Part shown: positions 24,263 through 32,136 of the stretch, piece by piece
Layout of the letters: each line of letters begins with the position of its first letter
How positions within the stretch are numbered: position 1 is the first letter of the stretch
Assembly: GCF_029844725.1 (NCBI RefSeq)
Contig: NZ_JAOCKJ010000003.1
Coordinates: 310,001 to 374,000 of the forward strand
Reading direction: 5' to 3'
Source of the DNA: Pantoea sp. GD03673
GTDB lineage: Bacteria > Pseudomonadota > Gammaproteobacteria > Enterobacterales > Enterobacteriaceae
Length of the DNA: 64,000 nucleotides
The notes under the pieces: generated by a model
The model's input: only the letters and a program-made list of their open reading frames with translations
Told to the model about the DNA's origin: nothing
The model's database searches: none
Translations under genes and position numbers: made by a program

Positions 24263-24610
24263 CTAACCGTTATTCACTGACGTTACCCCTTTAAGTTCAT
24301 CCAGCCCCTGATAGTTAATTTCTTCATCTGCGCTGTCTACAGCGGTTGAAATCGTTAGCAGGCTCTGTAATTCACTTAACAGGATGGCTGCATCAGACTT
24401 GAGTATTTCATCTGATTCAGCAGAATCAATGACCGTATTTATCGCCTTATTCGCGCTCTCGATCATTTCGGTAACGCCTCCCTGTTTACTCACGGCCAGA
24501 ACAAGAGCACTGATCAGCAGAGACTGTGCCTCAACACGCGCAGTTAGTTGCTTCATGTTGGCATCTATGTTTGAAATTTTCGCGAGCATGCTCAGTACAA
24601 CGTTTTTCAT
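24263..24610 (-). CDS. Small coiled-coil protein, possibly IraP-like anti-adapter
   Basis: This 115-residue soluble protein opens with MKNVVLSMLAKISNIDANMKQLTARVEAQ, which resembles E. coli IraP (MKNLIAELL...KLAQ...ESKELCAQVEALE). It continues as a predicted helix, with an acidic C-terminal tail extending past the IraP length of 86 residues. IraP blocks the adapter RssB and so stabilises RpoS during phosphate starvation. If the match holds, this replicon carries its own RpoS stabiliser. The similarity is limited to the N-terminal half and was judged by eye. AGGGGATC precedes the ATG. Confidence 0.55.
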   Translation of the reverse strand: MKNVVLSMLAKISNIDANMKQLTARVEAQSLLISALVLAVSKQGGVTEMIESANKAINTVIDSAESDEILKSDAAILLSELQSLLTISTAVDSADEEINYQGLDELKGVTSVNNG

Positions 24611-25369
24611 AAAAGATCCCCTGTAAAAGAGCAGATATTACCTTTTTTGGGTTTGTCATGAAAATGACAGGTGTCTGAATTCATCAACGCAATGTTGACG
24701 GCGATGAGTCGAAACGGCGAAAAAACGCAGTGCAGATTACATTTCAGCACACTGGAGAATACTGCTTTATTTAAGTATTTCATGAGGTTACTTTTCTGGT
24801 GATTATATCACTTTTAATATTCCGGCAATCCCTGTGGTTTCTGGAGTGAATAGAATCACGCCTTCAGTCAGAGCCCTGCCAGCCTTAATGAATATTCACA
24901 GGACGTTACGCTGTTTAATTTCTTCAGATACGTAAGCCGGATTAAGGAACAGGAATGGTGAAAAATCCGAAAGCGACCAGTCTATTTTTACCGTTACAGG
25001 ACAGGCTGCTTCCTGCTTACCGGAATACGCAAAGTTTGCCGTAAAAGATAACAGAGCCGTGCCATTGTGATGGCCCGAATCTGCGGCGGTTCGGCACACT
25101 GGACGTTTTTTGCGGGGTCCTCACACAGTAAGCGTCTGAGATAAATCCCGAGCGTGGTGAGTGCCTGTTTGCTTTGCATAAAATCAGGCCTGGTTCCTGT
25201 CATTCTGACAATGCCTCTGCGTTAATCACGCACATCAGCCATTCCGCTTTGCGTGGAAGGCCGGTTCATTCTGCAACATTTATCTCTGTCATACCGCTGA
25301 TGACTTTCACGCCTGAGCCTCTACTTCACCGGCTGAATCGTCTGACAGGCAGAAAAATCGCAGGAAATT
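24611..25369. other. Intergenic region upstream of cheZ
   Basis: About 760 bases hold no clearly supported gene. A minus-strand frame at 24994-25179 (61 residues, starting MQSKQALTTLGIYLRRLL) has a weak upstream AGG and is unlike anything I recognise. It is left here as a possibility only. Confidence 0.35.
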
Positions 25370-25396
25370 TAAAATCCCGCCCGCCTCTGCCGATAA
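25370..25396 (+). promoter_or_regulatory. Near-consensus sigma-28 (FliA) promoter of cheZ
   Basis: TAAAATCC, 11 bases, GCCGATAA reproduces the FliA consensus TAAAGTTT-N11-GCCGATAA. The spacing and the -10 element are perfect. It lies 37 bases upstream of the cheZ ATG at 25434. This places the gene in the late flagellar/chemotaxis regulon. Confidence 0.8.
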
Positions 25397-25433
25397 CACC
25401 AGGTAGAGACATTCCGTACGCAGGAGACAACAC

Positions 25434-26042
25434 ATGCCATTACCCGATAGCCACAGCAAGCAGGACATTACCGAGATCACAGCGCGTGCTGGCTCTATCC
25501 TGCGGACGCTTCGCGACAGTCTGCAACAGCTGGGGCTTGATAAAACCATTGCCGAAGTTGCGGGAAGCATCCCCAATGCCCGTGAAAGACTGGGGTATGT
25601 AGTCACACTGACCCGTGAAGCTGCGGAGGGTGTCATCAACAGCGTGGAAATCACGCAGCCCCTGCAAACCCAGCTGGCAGAAAAAGCAGAGCAGTTAACG
25701 CAACGCTGGGAGGCCAGTTCGTCAGCGAAAGACTCTTCGCAGGCATTGGCTGAAGAGACTCGTGCCTGGCTGGATGATGTCCCGCGCATCACAGGTCTTA
25801 CACAACAGCAGTTGCACGCCATCATGATGGCGCAGGGGTTCCAGGATCTCACAGGGCAGATAGTGCAGGCTATGATGGCGGTTCTGAATCAGGCTGAGCA
25901 ACAGTTGATCCAGGTACTCCGCGATAACTCAGGCGCACAAGGCACCAGCGAACGCACTGCACCGTCAAAACCCGCTTCCTCATCAGAAGCCCCTGCCAGT
26001 CAGGATGATGTGGACGACCTGCTGGCCAGTCTGGGAATGTAA
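25434..26042 (+). CDS. cheZ: CheZ-like protein phosphatase of CheY-P
   Basis: This 202-residue protein aligns with E. coli CheZ from ITARAGSILRTLRDSLQQLGLDK to the C-terminus. The catalytic pair is retained: Asp138 and Gln142 in FQDLTGQ correspond to E. coli Asp143 and Gln147. The residue three before the Asp is Gly, where E. coli has Asp140. The C-terminal CheY-docking helix is nearly identical (ASQDDVDDLLASLGM). It is about 12 residues shorter than E. coli CheZ, and the linker is changed. AGGAG precedes the ATG. No cheY is present nearby, so it probably acts on chromosomal CheY as a second phosphatase. Confidence 0.9.
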   Translation: MPLPDSHSKQDITEITARAGSILRTLRDSLQQLGLDKTIAEVAGSIPNARERLGYVVTLTREAAEGVINSVEITQPLQTQLAEKAEQLTQRWEASSSAKDSSQALAEETRAWLDDVPRITGLTQQQLHAIMMAQGFQDLTGQIVQAMMAVLNQAEQQLIQVLRDNSGAQGTSERTAPSKPASSSEAPASQDDVDDLLASLGM

Positions 26043-26067
26043 TACACCGCGCCATTGCGCTGGCTTT

Positions 26068-26367
26068 TCAACATGTAGCCCTATGTAGCCCTGACTGAGG
26101 CAGAAGTACATCAAAGAGGCCGGAAATACGACCGGTCTCCATCTCCAGAACTTCGCGGAGAGTGTTTTTGTAGATCGGTTCACTCGCTTCCCGGAAACCC
26201 ACAAAATGCAGCCGGAAAGCGGGCTCAGTCGTGGGCTGCAGAGATGCAACTGTCAGATTGCCACGAAGTTTAATCTGGTTATCTGCGCGAGCAACAAAAT
26301 GAGTATTTCCTGATTTATCCTGCCACACCAAATCGCCGGTTCTAACAAAGCCGTTTATGGCCAGGAA
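26068..26367 (-). pseudogene. Remnant of an adenylation domain (NRPS or acyl-AMP ligase)
   Basis: In the minus-strand frame from 26367 down to 26068 there is a stretch reading INGFVRTGDLVWQDKSGN, then FVARADNQIKLRG. These are the A7 (TGD) and A8 (R-x-D-x-QxKxRG) core motifs of adenylate-forming enzymes. Homology stops after RG: the RIELGEIE-like continuation is lost, and an in-frame stop lies just upstream of the A7 motif. With about 95 codons and no start, this is a decayed fragment of a larger enzyme. It sits directly beside the MarR-controlled operon, which may be what is left of a biosynthetic locus. Confidence 0.6.
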
Positions 26368-26540
26368 TCATTTTCCTGAGGTCAGGTATCAATTTTTCCT
26401 GGGTCAGATCAGACCGTTTAGCGTTTCCACTGGCAACCTGCAAACCTGAAAAATGAAGCTCACCGGTTTCTGGGCAAACTGGGTTTAACTTCAGGGTTCA
26501 GAGCATGATACAGCCATACTTCCATAAGTTATATCTCACT

Positions 26541-26582
26541 AAAAAGATACCTTCACAGGAAACAAAGACAGGTATCTTTTTT
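26541..26582. terminator. Inverted repeat downstream of marR-type gene
   Basis: Perfect 12-bp arms (AAAAAGATACCT and AGGTATCTTTTT) flank a 17-base spacer, with T-runs on either side. It lies about 80 bases past the MarR-family stop codon and could terminate transcription. The arms also share AAAAGATAC with the operator upstream of that gene, so it may instead be a second binding site. Confidence 0.5.
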
Positions 26583-26663
26583 GAAAGTTACTTTTTTATG
26601 AAAAAACTGAGAAGGTTATTCATTGGCAGGGGCTACCAGCCTTCAGTGAGGCCGGTATGGGGA

Positions 26664-27149
26664 TTATTTTTCGTTAGCGAGTAACCAGGTACGTAGCAAA
26701 GACGCCAGTTGCTCTCTCTGCTCCTGATTAAGGGGCTTAAGAATCTCATCCTCGTTAACCAAGTGCTCAGATATAACCTTATCTATCAGTGATCTGCCTT
26801 CTTTAGTCAGTCTGAGATTACAGCTGCGACGATCTTCTTCACTGTAAATTCTTTCAACCAGATTGCGCTGAACCAGTTGTTCAACACGTGTACTCATTGC
26901 ACCTGAAGACAGCATCAATGTCTGGTACAGCTCAGTGGGCGTGGTCAGCGAATTAAATCGCCGGAGCGCGGCGAGAATGTCGAACTCGATGGCACTCAGA
27001 TTATTGTTCTTAAAAGTTTTATCCAGTTTTTTATCTACGATTCTGCTCATGCGGCTAATGCGGCCTATCACGCCCATTGGCGAACAGTCCAGATCCGGAC
27101 GCTGCTGAAGCCACTGAACGAGTAATCTGTCTACATGGTCATACTGCAT
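26664..27149 (-). CDS. MarR family transcriptional regulator
   Basis: This 161-residue protein is a winged-helix dimeric repressor of the MarR family. It has LSAIEFDILAALRRF, the recognition helix region LSSGAMSTRVEQLVQRNLVERIYSEEDRRS, and the wing NLRLTKEGRSLIDKV. I chose the ATG at 27149, which has GAGGA seven bases upstream; an ATG at 27167 is also in frame. It is divergent from the UPRT-like operon, and a perfect 36-bp palindrome between them is the likely operator for both. The ligand is unknown; MarR proteins usually sense small aromatic compounds or metabolites. Confidence 0.92.
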   Translation of the reverse strand: MQYDHVDRLLVQWLQQRPDLDCSPMGVIGRISRMSRIVDKKLDKTFKNNNLSAIEFDILAALRRFNSLTTPTELYQTLMLSSGAMSTRVEQLVQRNLVERIYSEEDRRSCNLRLTKEGRSLIDKVISEHLVNEDEILKPLNQEQREQLASLLRTWLLANEK

Positions 27150-27206
27150 GGTGTTCCTCATCAACATAAAAAGAGACTTGAAATGAATTGTTGTTATGTT
27201 TACCTT

Positions 27207-27242
27207 TTACTAAAGTATCTTTTGCAAAAGATACTTTAGTAA
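27207..27242. promoter_or_regulatory. Perfect 36-bp palindromic MarR-type operator
   Basis: The two 18-base halves (left half TTACTAAAGTATCTTTTG) are exact reverse complements with no spacer. It lies midway between the divergent MarR gene and the UPRT-like operon. The inner GTATCTTTTGCAAAAGATAC has the length of typical MarR sites. Confidence 0.8.
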
Positions 27243-27300
27243 GAGATATATTAATCTTAACACTCTGTATCTGTTTCTCAAGGCTCAACAGGAATGAACA

Positions 27301-27966
27301 ATGCCAACATTGACCCATGTTCACGTGTTACCTGATTCTCACTGGCTGTCTTACCTTCAGCTGAAAATGCGTGATCGTTCAGCTGATCTTGCAACCTTTA
27401 CACATCATGCCAACCAGGTGATACGGCTGTTACTCCAGAATGCGGCACAATTATTACCCTGTACGAATGATGCGGTAACCACACCGATTAGCGATCGCTT
27501 CTCAGGCAACGTTTTGACCCGGAAAATCTGCGGTGTGTCGGTGATCAGCGCTGGCGAGAGTATGGAAGCCGAATTCCGGTCAATGTTTCCGGATCACCCC
27601 ATCAGCAAAATCCTTATCCAGCGAGATAAAGAGTCAAAGCTTCCTCACTATTTCTATTCGCATCTTCCTCAGGGTATTGCGGGCATGAGTGTCATGCTGT
27701 TCGAACCCATGCTGGCCACTGGCGGCTCATTGCTGAAAGCCATCGATGTTCTGAAAGAGAGCGGTGTTGCTGTCGAAAATATCATTGTCGTTAACGTTCT
27801 GGCATCGCCATACGGTTTACAGCGCCTGACCGAAACATGGCCCGAACTGAAAATTGTGACGTCTTCAGTTGAGAAAGGGATGACGGAATCAGCGTTTATG
27901 CGACCTGGAATAGGCGATTTTGGCGATCGTTATTTTGGAACTTATCCGGGTGCATCTCATGAATAA
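27301..27966 (+). CDS. Uracil phosphoribosyltransferase-like protein
   Basis: This 221-residue protein has the UPRT fold. The PRPP loop is EPMLATGGS (135-143), and the base-binding segment RPGIGDFGDRYFGT (201-214) matches UPRT. Two differences from canonical Upp stand out: the PRPP motif begins with Glu where Upp has Asp, and the RAG loop Arg is replaced, reading VISAGES at about 81-87. It may therefore use a modified base or have changed activity. AGGA lies eight bases before the ATG. It is the first gene of a four-gene operon and overlaps the EamA gene by eight bases. Confidence 0.8.
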   Translation: MPTLTHVHVLPDSHWLSYLQLKMRDRSADLATFTHHANQVIRLLLQNAAQLLPCTNDAVTTPISDRFSGNVLTRKICGVSVISAGESMEAEFRSMFPDHPISKILIQRDKESKLPHYFYSHLPQGIAGMSVMLFEPMLATGGSLLKAIDVLKESGVAVENIIVVNVLASPYGLQRLTETWPELKIVTSSVEKGMTESAFMRPGIGDFGDRYFGTYPGASHE

Positions 27967-28864
27967 ATTTGGAACGTTAATAAACATTGCTATCACTGCA
28001 CTGGCCCCGGTTATCTGGGGTAGCACTTATATCGTCACCACGCAGACACTGCCTGCTGGTATGCCTTTACTGGCTTCGGTAATCAGGGCGTTACTGGCGG
28101 GCATCATTTTACTGCTGATATGTCGGGTTCGGCCTTATGGCATCTGGTGGCTGAAAATGGCTGTGTTAGGTTTTCTGAATATTGGCCTCTTTTTTTATTG
28201 TCTGTTTGCTGCGGCGTACTTTTTGCCGGGAGGTCTGGCATCACTGGTGATGTCGTGTCAGCCCATTATTGTGATGGTGATCGGGGCACTGGTGTTCCAG
28301 CAAAAACTGAGCATGATGCACCTGGTATCCGCATTCGTTGGCGTAACGGGAATCAGCCTGCTGGTGCTCAATAGCGCGGTTCAGCTCAATTTTCAGGGGA
28401 TTACAGTCGGACTGATCGGCACCACCAGCATGGCGTTAGGTATTCTTCTTACTAAGCACTGGGGCCGTCCAACTAACATGTCACTGCTTGCTTTTACCGG
28501 CTGGCAACTCACGCTCGGTGGCATCATGTTATTGCCTGCAGCACTTTTGCTGGAACAACTCCCTTCTCATCTGACGTTAACCAATATCCTGGGCTATGGG
28601 TGGCTGAGCCTTGCTGGCGGTGTTTTTGGCTATTTCGTGTGGTTCCGGGGAATTGAAATATTGCCACCGGTGACCACCTCATTCCTGGGTTTCATGAGTT
28701 CATTATCGGCCTGTGTGTTGGGCTATCTGATTCTCGGTCAGACTTTTACACATTTACAGCTGGTAGGGTGTCTGGCCATCGTCACAGCCATTTACCTGGC
28801 CCGTCCGCCACGTGCAGAACCAAAACCCACCTTACTGTCACAGCGAAAAACGTTGCGTCAGTGA
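27959..28864 (+). CDS. EamA/DMT family exporter
   Basis: This 301-residue inner-membrane protein has about ten hydrophobic helices forming two EamA repeats. WGSTYIVTTQTLPAGMPLLASVIRALLAG opens the first, and FAGWQL-like ALTLGG and SFLGFMSSLSACVLGYLILGQ mark the second. DMT exporters of this kind pump out amino acids, nucleobases, nucleosides or drugs. Its ATG at 27959 lies inside the last codons of the UPRT-like gene, so the two are translationally coupled. The product moved is likely tied to that enzyme. Confidence 0.9.
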   Translation: MNKFGTLINIAITALAPVIWGSTYIVTTQTLPAGMPLLASVIRALLAGIILLLICRVRPYGIWWLKMAVLGFLNIGLFFYCLFAAAYFLPGGLASLVMSCQPIIVMVIGALVFQQKLSMMHLVSAFVGVTGISLLVLNSAVQLNFQGITVGLIGTTSMALGILLTKHWGRPTNMSLLAFTGWQLTLGGIMLLPAALLLEQLPSHLTLTNILGYGWLSLAGGVFGYFVWFRGIEILPPVTTSFLGFMSSLSACVLGYLILGQTFTHLQLVGCLAIVTAIYLARPPRAEPKPTLLSQRKTLRQ

Positions 28865-28909
28865 AAACCGTCATTTTCGTCAGCACATAATTTCATGAAG
28901 AGAAAATAA

Positions 28910-29611
28910 ATGAATGTGAATCAGACTATCGTTATGTTTGACCTGGACGGCACACTTTTCGACACTGCTCAGGCTATCCCTTTGGCATTCAATGCCGCTT
29001 TCCGCGAATCAGGATTGTCAGAATTACCGCCGCAGATCATTAAAGAGACAATTGGCCTGCCATTAGAAAAGGCATTTTCTCTTTTATTACAGGTTCCGGT
29101 AACTGACCCACGGGTCAGTCAGGCCGTTGATGAGTATCAGCGGCAGTTTAAACGCATCATTCTGCCCGCAGCTAAATCATTATTATTCCCTGATGTTGTT
29201 AACGGGCTTAAAACGTTGAAGCAGTCCGGGTTCCGGTTATCTGTGACAACAAATAAATTTGCACGGAGTGCAAACACACTGCTCGCCGCAGCGGATATAG
29301 CGCATTTTTTTGACATTGTGGTCTGCGCTGACGAGGTCAGGGAGAAAAAACCACACCCCGAATCAGGTCAAAAAATTCTCGATTATTTTGCGGCTAAGGC
29401 ATCACATGGAGTGATGGTAGGAGATACCACTCATGACATCCTTATGGCTAATGCCCTGGGATGTGTGTCAATTGCGGTCACTTACGGTATTCATGACGAG
29501 AACACGCTCCGCTCCGCTTCACCGGGCTTAATAGCCAACGAATTTAATGAAGTGGTGCGATTCTGCCAGCAATATAACCTATCCAAATCACCTTCAGTGT
29601 TACTCTGCTAA
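28910..29611 (+). CDS. HAD family hydrolase (phosphoglycolate phosphatase-like)
   Basis: This 233-residue protein is a HAD subfamily IA phosphatase. Motif I is DLDGT (11-15, with nucleophile Asp11 and acid Asp13), motif II is TTNK, motif III is the Lys in EKKPHPE, and motif IV is GDTTHD. An alpha-helical cap fills residues about 20-90. Relatives remove phosphate from phosphoglycolate or nucleoside monophosphates. In this operon a nucleotide phosphatase acting on the product of the UPRT-like enzyme is a reasonable guess. GAAGAG lies before the ATG. Confidence 0.88.
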   Translation: MNVNQTIVMFDLDGTLFDTAQAIPLAFNAAFRESGLSELPPQIIKETIGLPLEKAFSLLLQVPVTDPRVSQAVDEYQRQFKRIILPAAKSLLFPDVVNGLKTLKQSGFRLSVTTNKFARSANTLLAAADIAHFFDIVVCADEVREKKPHPESGQKILDYFAAKASHGVMVGDTTHDILMANALGCVSIAVTYGIHDENTLRSASPGLIANEFNEVVRFCQQYNLSKSPSVLLC

Positions 29612-29636
29612 GTGGCACGGAAAAGATGAGGTAAGC

Positions 29637-29897
29637 ATGCAAACTTTACTGTCAGATTTTCTCTCAGCCTATCTCCTGGTGGGATACCTGGTCACAGCCT
29701 GTGTAATTGTTATTTTCATTTTCACAGGAAAGCATATTTTTCATGGTGTAAAAAACAGGCTTTCAACAAGATATCAGATTGGATATGTGCTGGCGATGTT
29801 AATAATCATGCCCGTCTTTTATATATTTTTCCTTCGGGAGATTGGTGAGTTAAACCGTAAGTGGCACCCGGATGATCCTCAGAGAGCAGGAAAGTAG
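29637..29897 (+). CDS. Small two-helix membrane protein
   Basis: This 86-residue protein has two transmembrane helices (about 10-30 and 45-65) and a charged C-terminal tail. I do not recognise the family. The ATG at 29637 has GAGG seven bases upstream, and the start lies only 25 bases after the HAD stop codon, so it is the last gene of the MarR-controlled operon. It could be an accessory subunit of the exporter, but nothing in the sequence proves this. Confidence 0.65.
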   Translation: MQTLLSDFLSAYLLVGYLVTACVIVIFIFTGKHIFHGVKNRLSTRYQIGYVLAMLIIMPVFYIFFLREIGELNRKWHPDDPQRAGK

Positions 29898-30313
29898 TCA
29901 TTGTATTGCATGCGCAGGCACGTGTTATATGTTCATCAGTCATCTGTTTTTTAGCGCACATGCACGCTGAAATTATGCATTGTCCATGCGTGTAAGTGGA
30001 GGACGGTCCTGAATATCATTCAGCAGCCACAGATTGCCGATGGCTGCAGGCAAATAGCGATTCCCAGTGCCCGGTTTGCCGCTGAAAACGAAACCGCCGA
30101 AGATTTTTCCGGATCGTTTACGCAGTGCCGGGCCCTGCTAAGCGCGTTGCTGCATGCTGCGATCGGCTACAGGGATACGCCTGATACGATCCATGCGGGA
30201 ACAAAACTCACGTTTTAAATCAGGGTGAGCATTTAAAAATTAATTGACTAGCCTGAAATGACAGACAGAAATACCCTGAGCAATCAACCGGTTTAAACGC
30301 CTAAAGGTCTTTC
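29898..30313. other. Intergenic region with a possible CTG-started frame
   Basis: Within these 416 bases a plus-strand frame of 69 codons (30009-30218) follows GGAGGA by five bases but would have to start at CTG. It reads LNIIQQPQIADGCRQIAIPS and onward, and its product is unfamiliar. It may be a small gene with a rare start or the 3' end of a decayed one. Nothing else is recognised. Confidence 0.3.
30009..30218 (+). CDS. Possible small protein with a CTG start
   Basis: A 69-codon open frame begins with CTG five bases after a strong GGAGGA ribosome site and ends at TAA. It has no ATG, GTG or TTG at the right place. The predicted product is soluble, with two helical stretches, and matches no family I know. 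CTG starts are rare, so the alternatives are a chance frame or a decayed gene whose start was lost. Confidence 0.2.
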   Translation: MNIIQQPQIADGCRQIAIPSARFAAENETAEDFSGSFTQCRALLSALLHAAIGYRDTPDTIHAGTKLTF

Positions 30314-31000
30314 ATGAAGTCGATAAATCTGCGAAATATGTATCGCTCTGTAAATGAGAACACCGTTGCGATCTGGAAGGAAAATTCAGGCATCGGAGAA
30401 ATCAGACAGGAGAACTACTACGATCCGGTAAAACTCGCGCTGGCAGCAGGCATACAGCCATCTGTCCCCTCGGATGTCCTGCGTCTGATGTCTGAATTGC
30501 AGCAACTCACCCGGGACGATCCGCTGGCTGATACACTGCCAGCGAACGGTTTTCATTTTACCTTCCTGCCCCTGACCCTGCCGCTCTATGACGAAAACGC
30601 GCCATTGCCGGAAAATGTGAACCAGCTCACCGCTATCTGGACAGGATATGATGCGAAAAAAATCGTTATCAGGGATCTCCGGCTCGTTGCGTTGCCCGGT
30701 CAGTTGTTGCTTGCAGGCATTCCTGAAAGCCCGGCAATCGCCATGCGTAACTCTTTCTGCGAAAAAGTGCTCGACTCGGACTGGAAACATGCGTTGCTGA
30801 TGCGTCATACCGGCAGCCCATTACCGGCCCCCTTCTGGCACAGTACTCTTCTGCGCTACAACGCGGCTTTTTTACCCGTAGCCTTACGTCACTTTTTTTC
30901 AGATCGCCAGACCCTCAATTTTGGAGAGGTGACCGGAGAACTGACACTGGCCAGGATCAACTACAACTGGACGACATGCTATCCGTTAAAAATTAACTGA
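30314..31000 (+). CDS. Putative 2H phosphoesterase-like protein
   Basis: This 228-residue protein has two H-x-T motifs: HFT at 81-83 within NGFHFTFLPL, and HST at 176-178 within FWHSTLLRY. They are 95 residues apart, each on a predicted beta strand. This is the hallmark of the 2H superfamily (LigT, 2'-5' RNA ligase, cyclic phosphodiesterases), which handles 2',3'-cyclic or 2'-5' phosphate bonds in RNA or small nucleotides. No closer family is evident to me. It could also be an unrelated protein with chance motifs. The ATG at 30314 follows AAAGG; the next gene is 265 bases away. Confidence 0.55.
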   Translation: MKSINLRNMYRSVNENTVAIWKENSGIGEIRQENYYDPVKLALAAGIQPSVPSDVLRLMSELQQLTRDDPLADTLPANGFHFTFLPLTLPLYDENAPLPENVNQLTAIWTGYDAKKIVIRDLRLVALPGQLLLAGIPESPAIAMRNSFCEKVLDSDWKHALLMRHTGSPLPAPFWHSTLLRYNAAFLPVALRHFFSDRQTLNFGEVTGELTLARINYNWTTCYPLKIN

Positions 31001-31265
31001 AGCAATGCGATTCCCTGTGAGAACTGTTTACGGCCTGCACGTCACTTATACAGTCGATGCCGGATGCGATAAGCGCTGTTAGCCTCCGTCAGATCCTTTC
31101 CGCTCAAAGCAGGTTCCGGGATCTTCCCGTTTTCCTGGCCGTCCCTTACACTACGCAGCGCGGGTTTTAAACCCTGCGCCAGAATCATCAGCAATTCAAA
31201 TCAGGAAATAACATGCTGTGGGCAGAGAGACGTTTCACTGAAATCCAGATTCAAGCCGCCGGGGT

Positions 31266-31874
31266 ATGAGTCGTCAACTGTTTGTTACTCTGGATGGGCC
31301 GAAGGGGGCCGGGAAGACCACCCTGCTGGAGGCGATTACGCGCGTGCTGAGGGCGGACAACAGAAAGGTGATCCGACTCAGCGAGAAAAAGAGCGATCCT
31401 TTCAGAGCAGAATCCATGGCGCGGGTTAACCGTCTCGCCAGACATCCCTCCGTCGATCTGGAACGGGAAATCTGTCAGCGCTTTGCTGCCAGCCGCGCCT
31501 GGATTTCACAGAACGTACTGGCAAAACAGGTACCAGACAGCATTATCCTGATGGACCGCTGGTATCCTTCTGACGCCGCGTTTCGCCGCATGGTGCCCTT
31601 TAATGAGATTTTGCAGCATAATCTTGAGCACAACGTGCGGGTGCCCGATCTGCATGTCGGGGTGGTCACTGCGCCTGAGGTTTCCTGGGAGAGAGCAGCA
31701 GCACGTTCGCGTGGACTGGGGAGTACGGTGATTCACCGGCTGGAAGAGCATATCGCTTGTACCCGTGCGTTTGAGCAGGAAGCTGACCGGTACGGCTGGT
31801 TTATATGTCGTAATGAAGGGAGCCTGGAAGAGGCCACCATGCAGGTGGCAGATGAAATTTACAGATTGTGTTGA
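31266..31874 (+). CDS. dTMP kinase-like P-loop kinase
   Basis: This 202-residue protein has the P-loop GPKGAGKTT (11-19), a DRWYPSDAAFRR segment like the DR(Y/W) motif of thymidylate kinases, and an Arg-rich lid region (ERAAARSRG). It fits the COG0125 fold for nucleoside monophosphate kinases, but it is not a plain Tmk: the substrate loop after the P-loop reads EKKSDPF instead of REPGGT. The true substrate may differ from dTMP. A GGGG run sits close before the ATG. The 2H-like gene upstream may be a functional partner, but spacing argues for its own promoter. Confidence 0.75.
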   Translation: MSRQLFVTLDGPKGAGKTTLLEAITRVLRADNRKVIRLSEKKSDPFRAESMARVNRLARHPSVDLEREICQRFAASRAWISQNVLAKQVPDSIILMDRWYPSDAAFRRMVPFNEILQHNLEHNVRVPDLHVGVVTAPEVSWERAAARSRGLGSTVIHRLEEHIACTRAFEQEADRYGWFICRNEGSLEEATMQVADEIYRLC

Positions 31875-32136
31875 TACCTCACAGACACCGGTTTGCAGGA
31901 TGAGCGTCTCTGCTGGCGGGCAGCAAACCAGGAAAATTTTTTCCGCTCTTAAATAGCAGCGCCTTCAGCGGGCGCGTTATACCTTCTTCTTCCGACCACT
32001 GCGCTAGCTGACAGGGCTGATAAAAATCAGACGCCATTTTACTTGTCTGAAATCAAGATTAATCAGATTACGGCTGGCACAGACATCCCGCTTTGCCCTA
32101 TAAAATTGCTTTATTTTTCATATAAGGCACAGGGAA

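Noticed and set aside
24994..25179. 61-residue minus-strand frame as a gene
   Set aside because: The ribosome site is weak and the product matches nothing I know; it is kept only as a possibility in the intergenic note.
26500..27250. Toxin-antitoxin pair beside the MarR gene
   Set aside because: The regulator is a typical MarR protein and the divergent genes are metabolic and transport genes; no toxin fold is seen.
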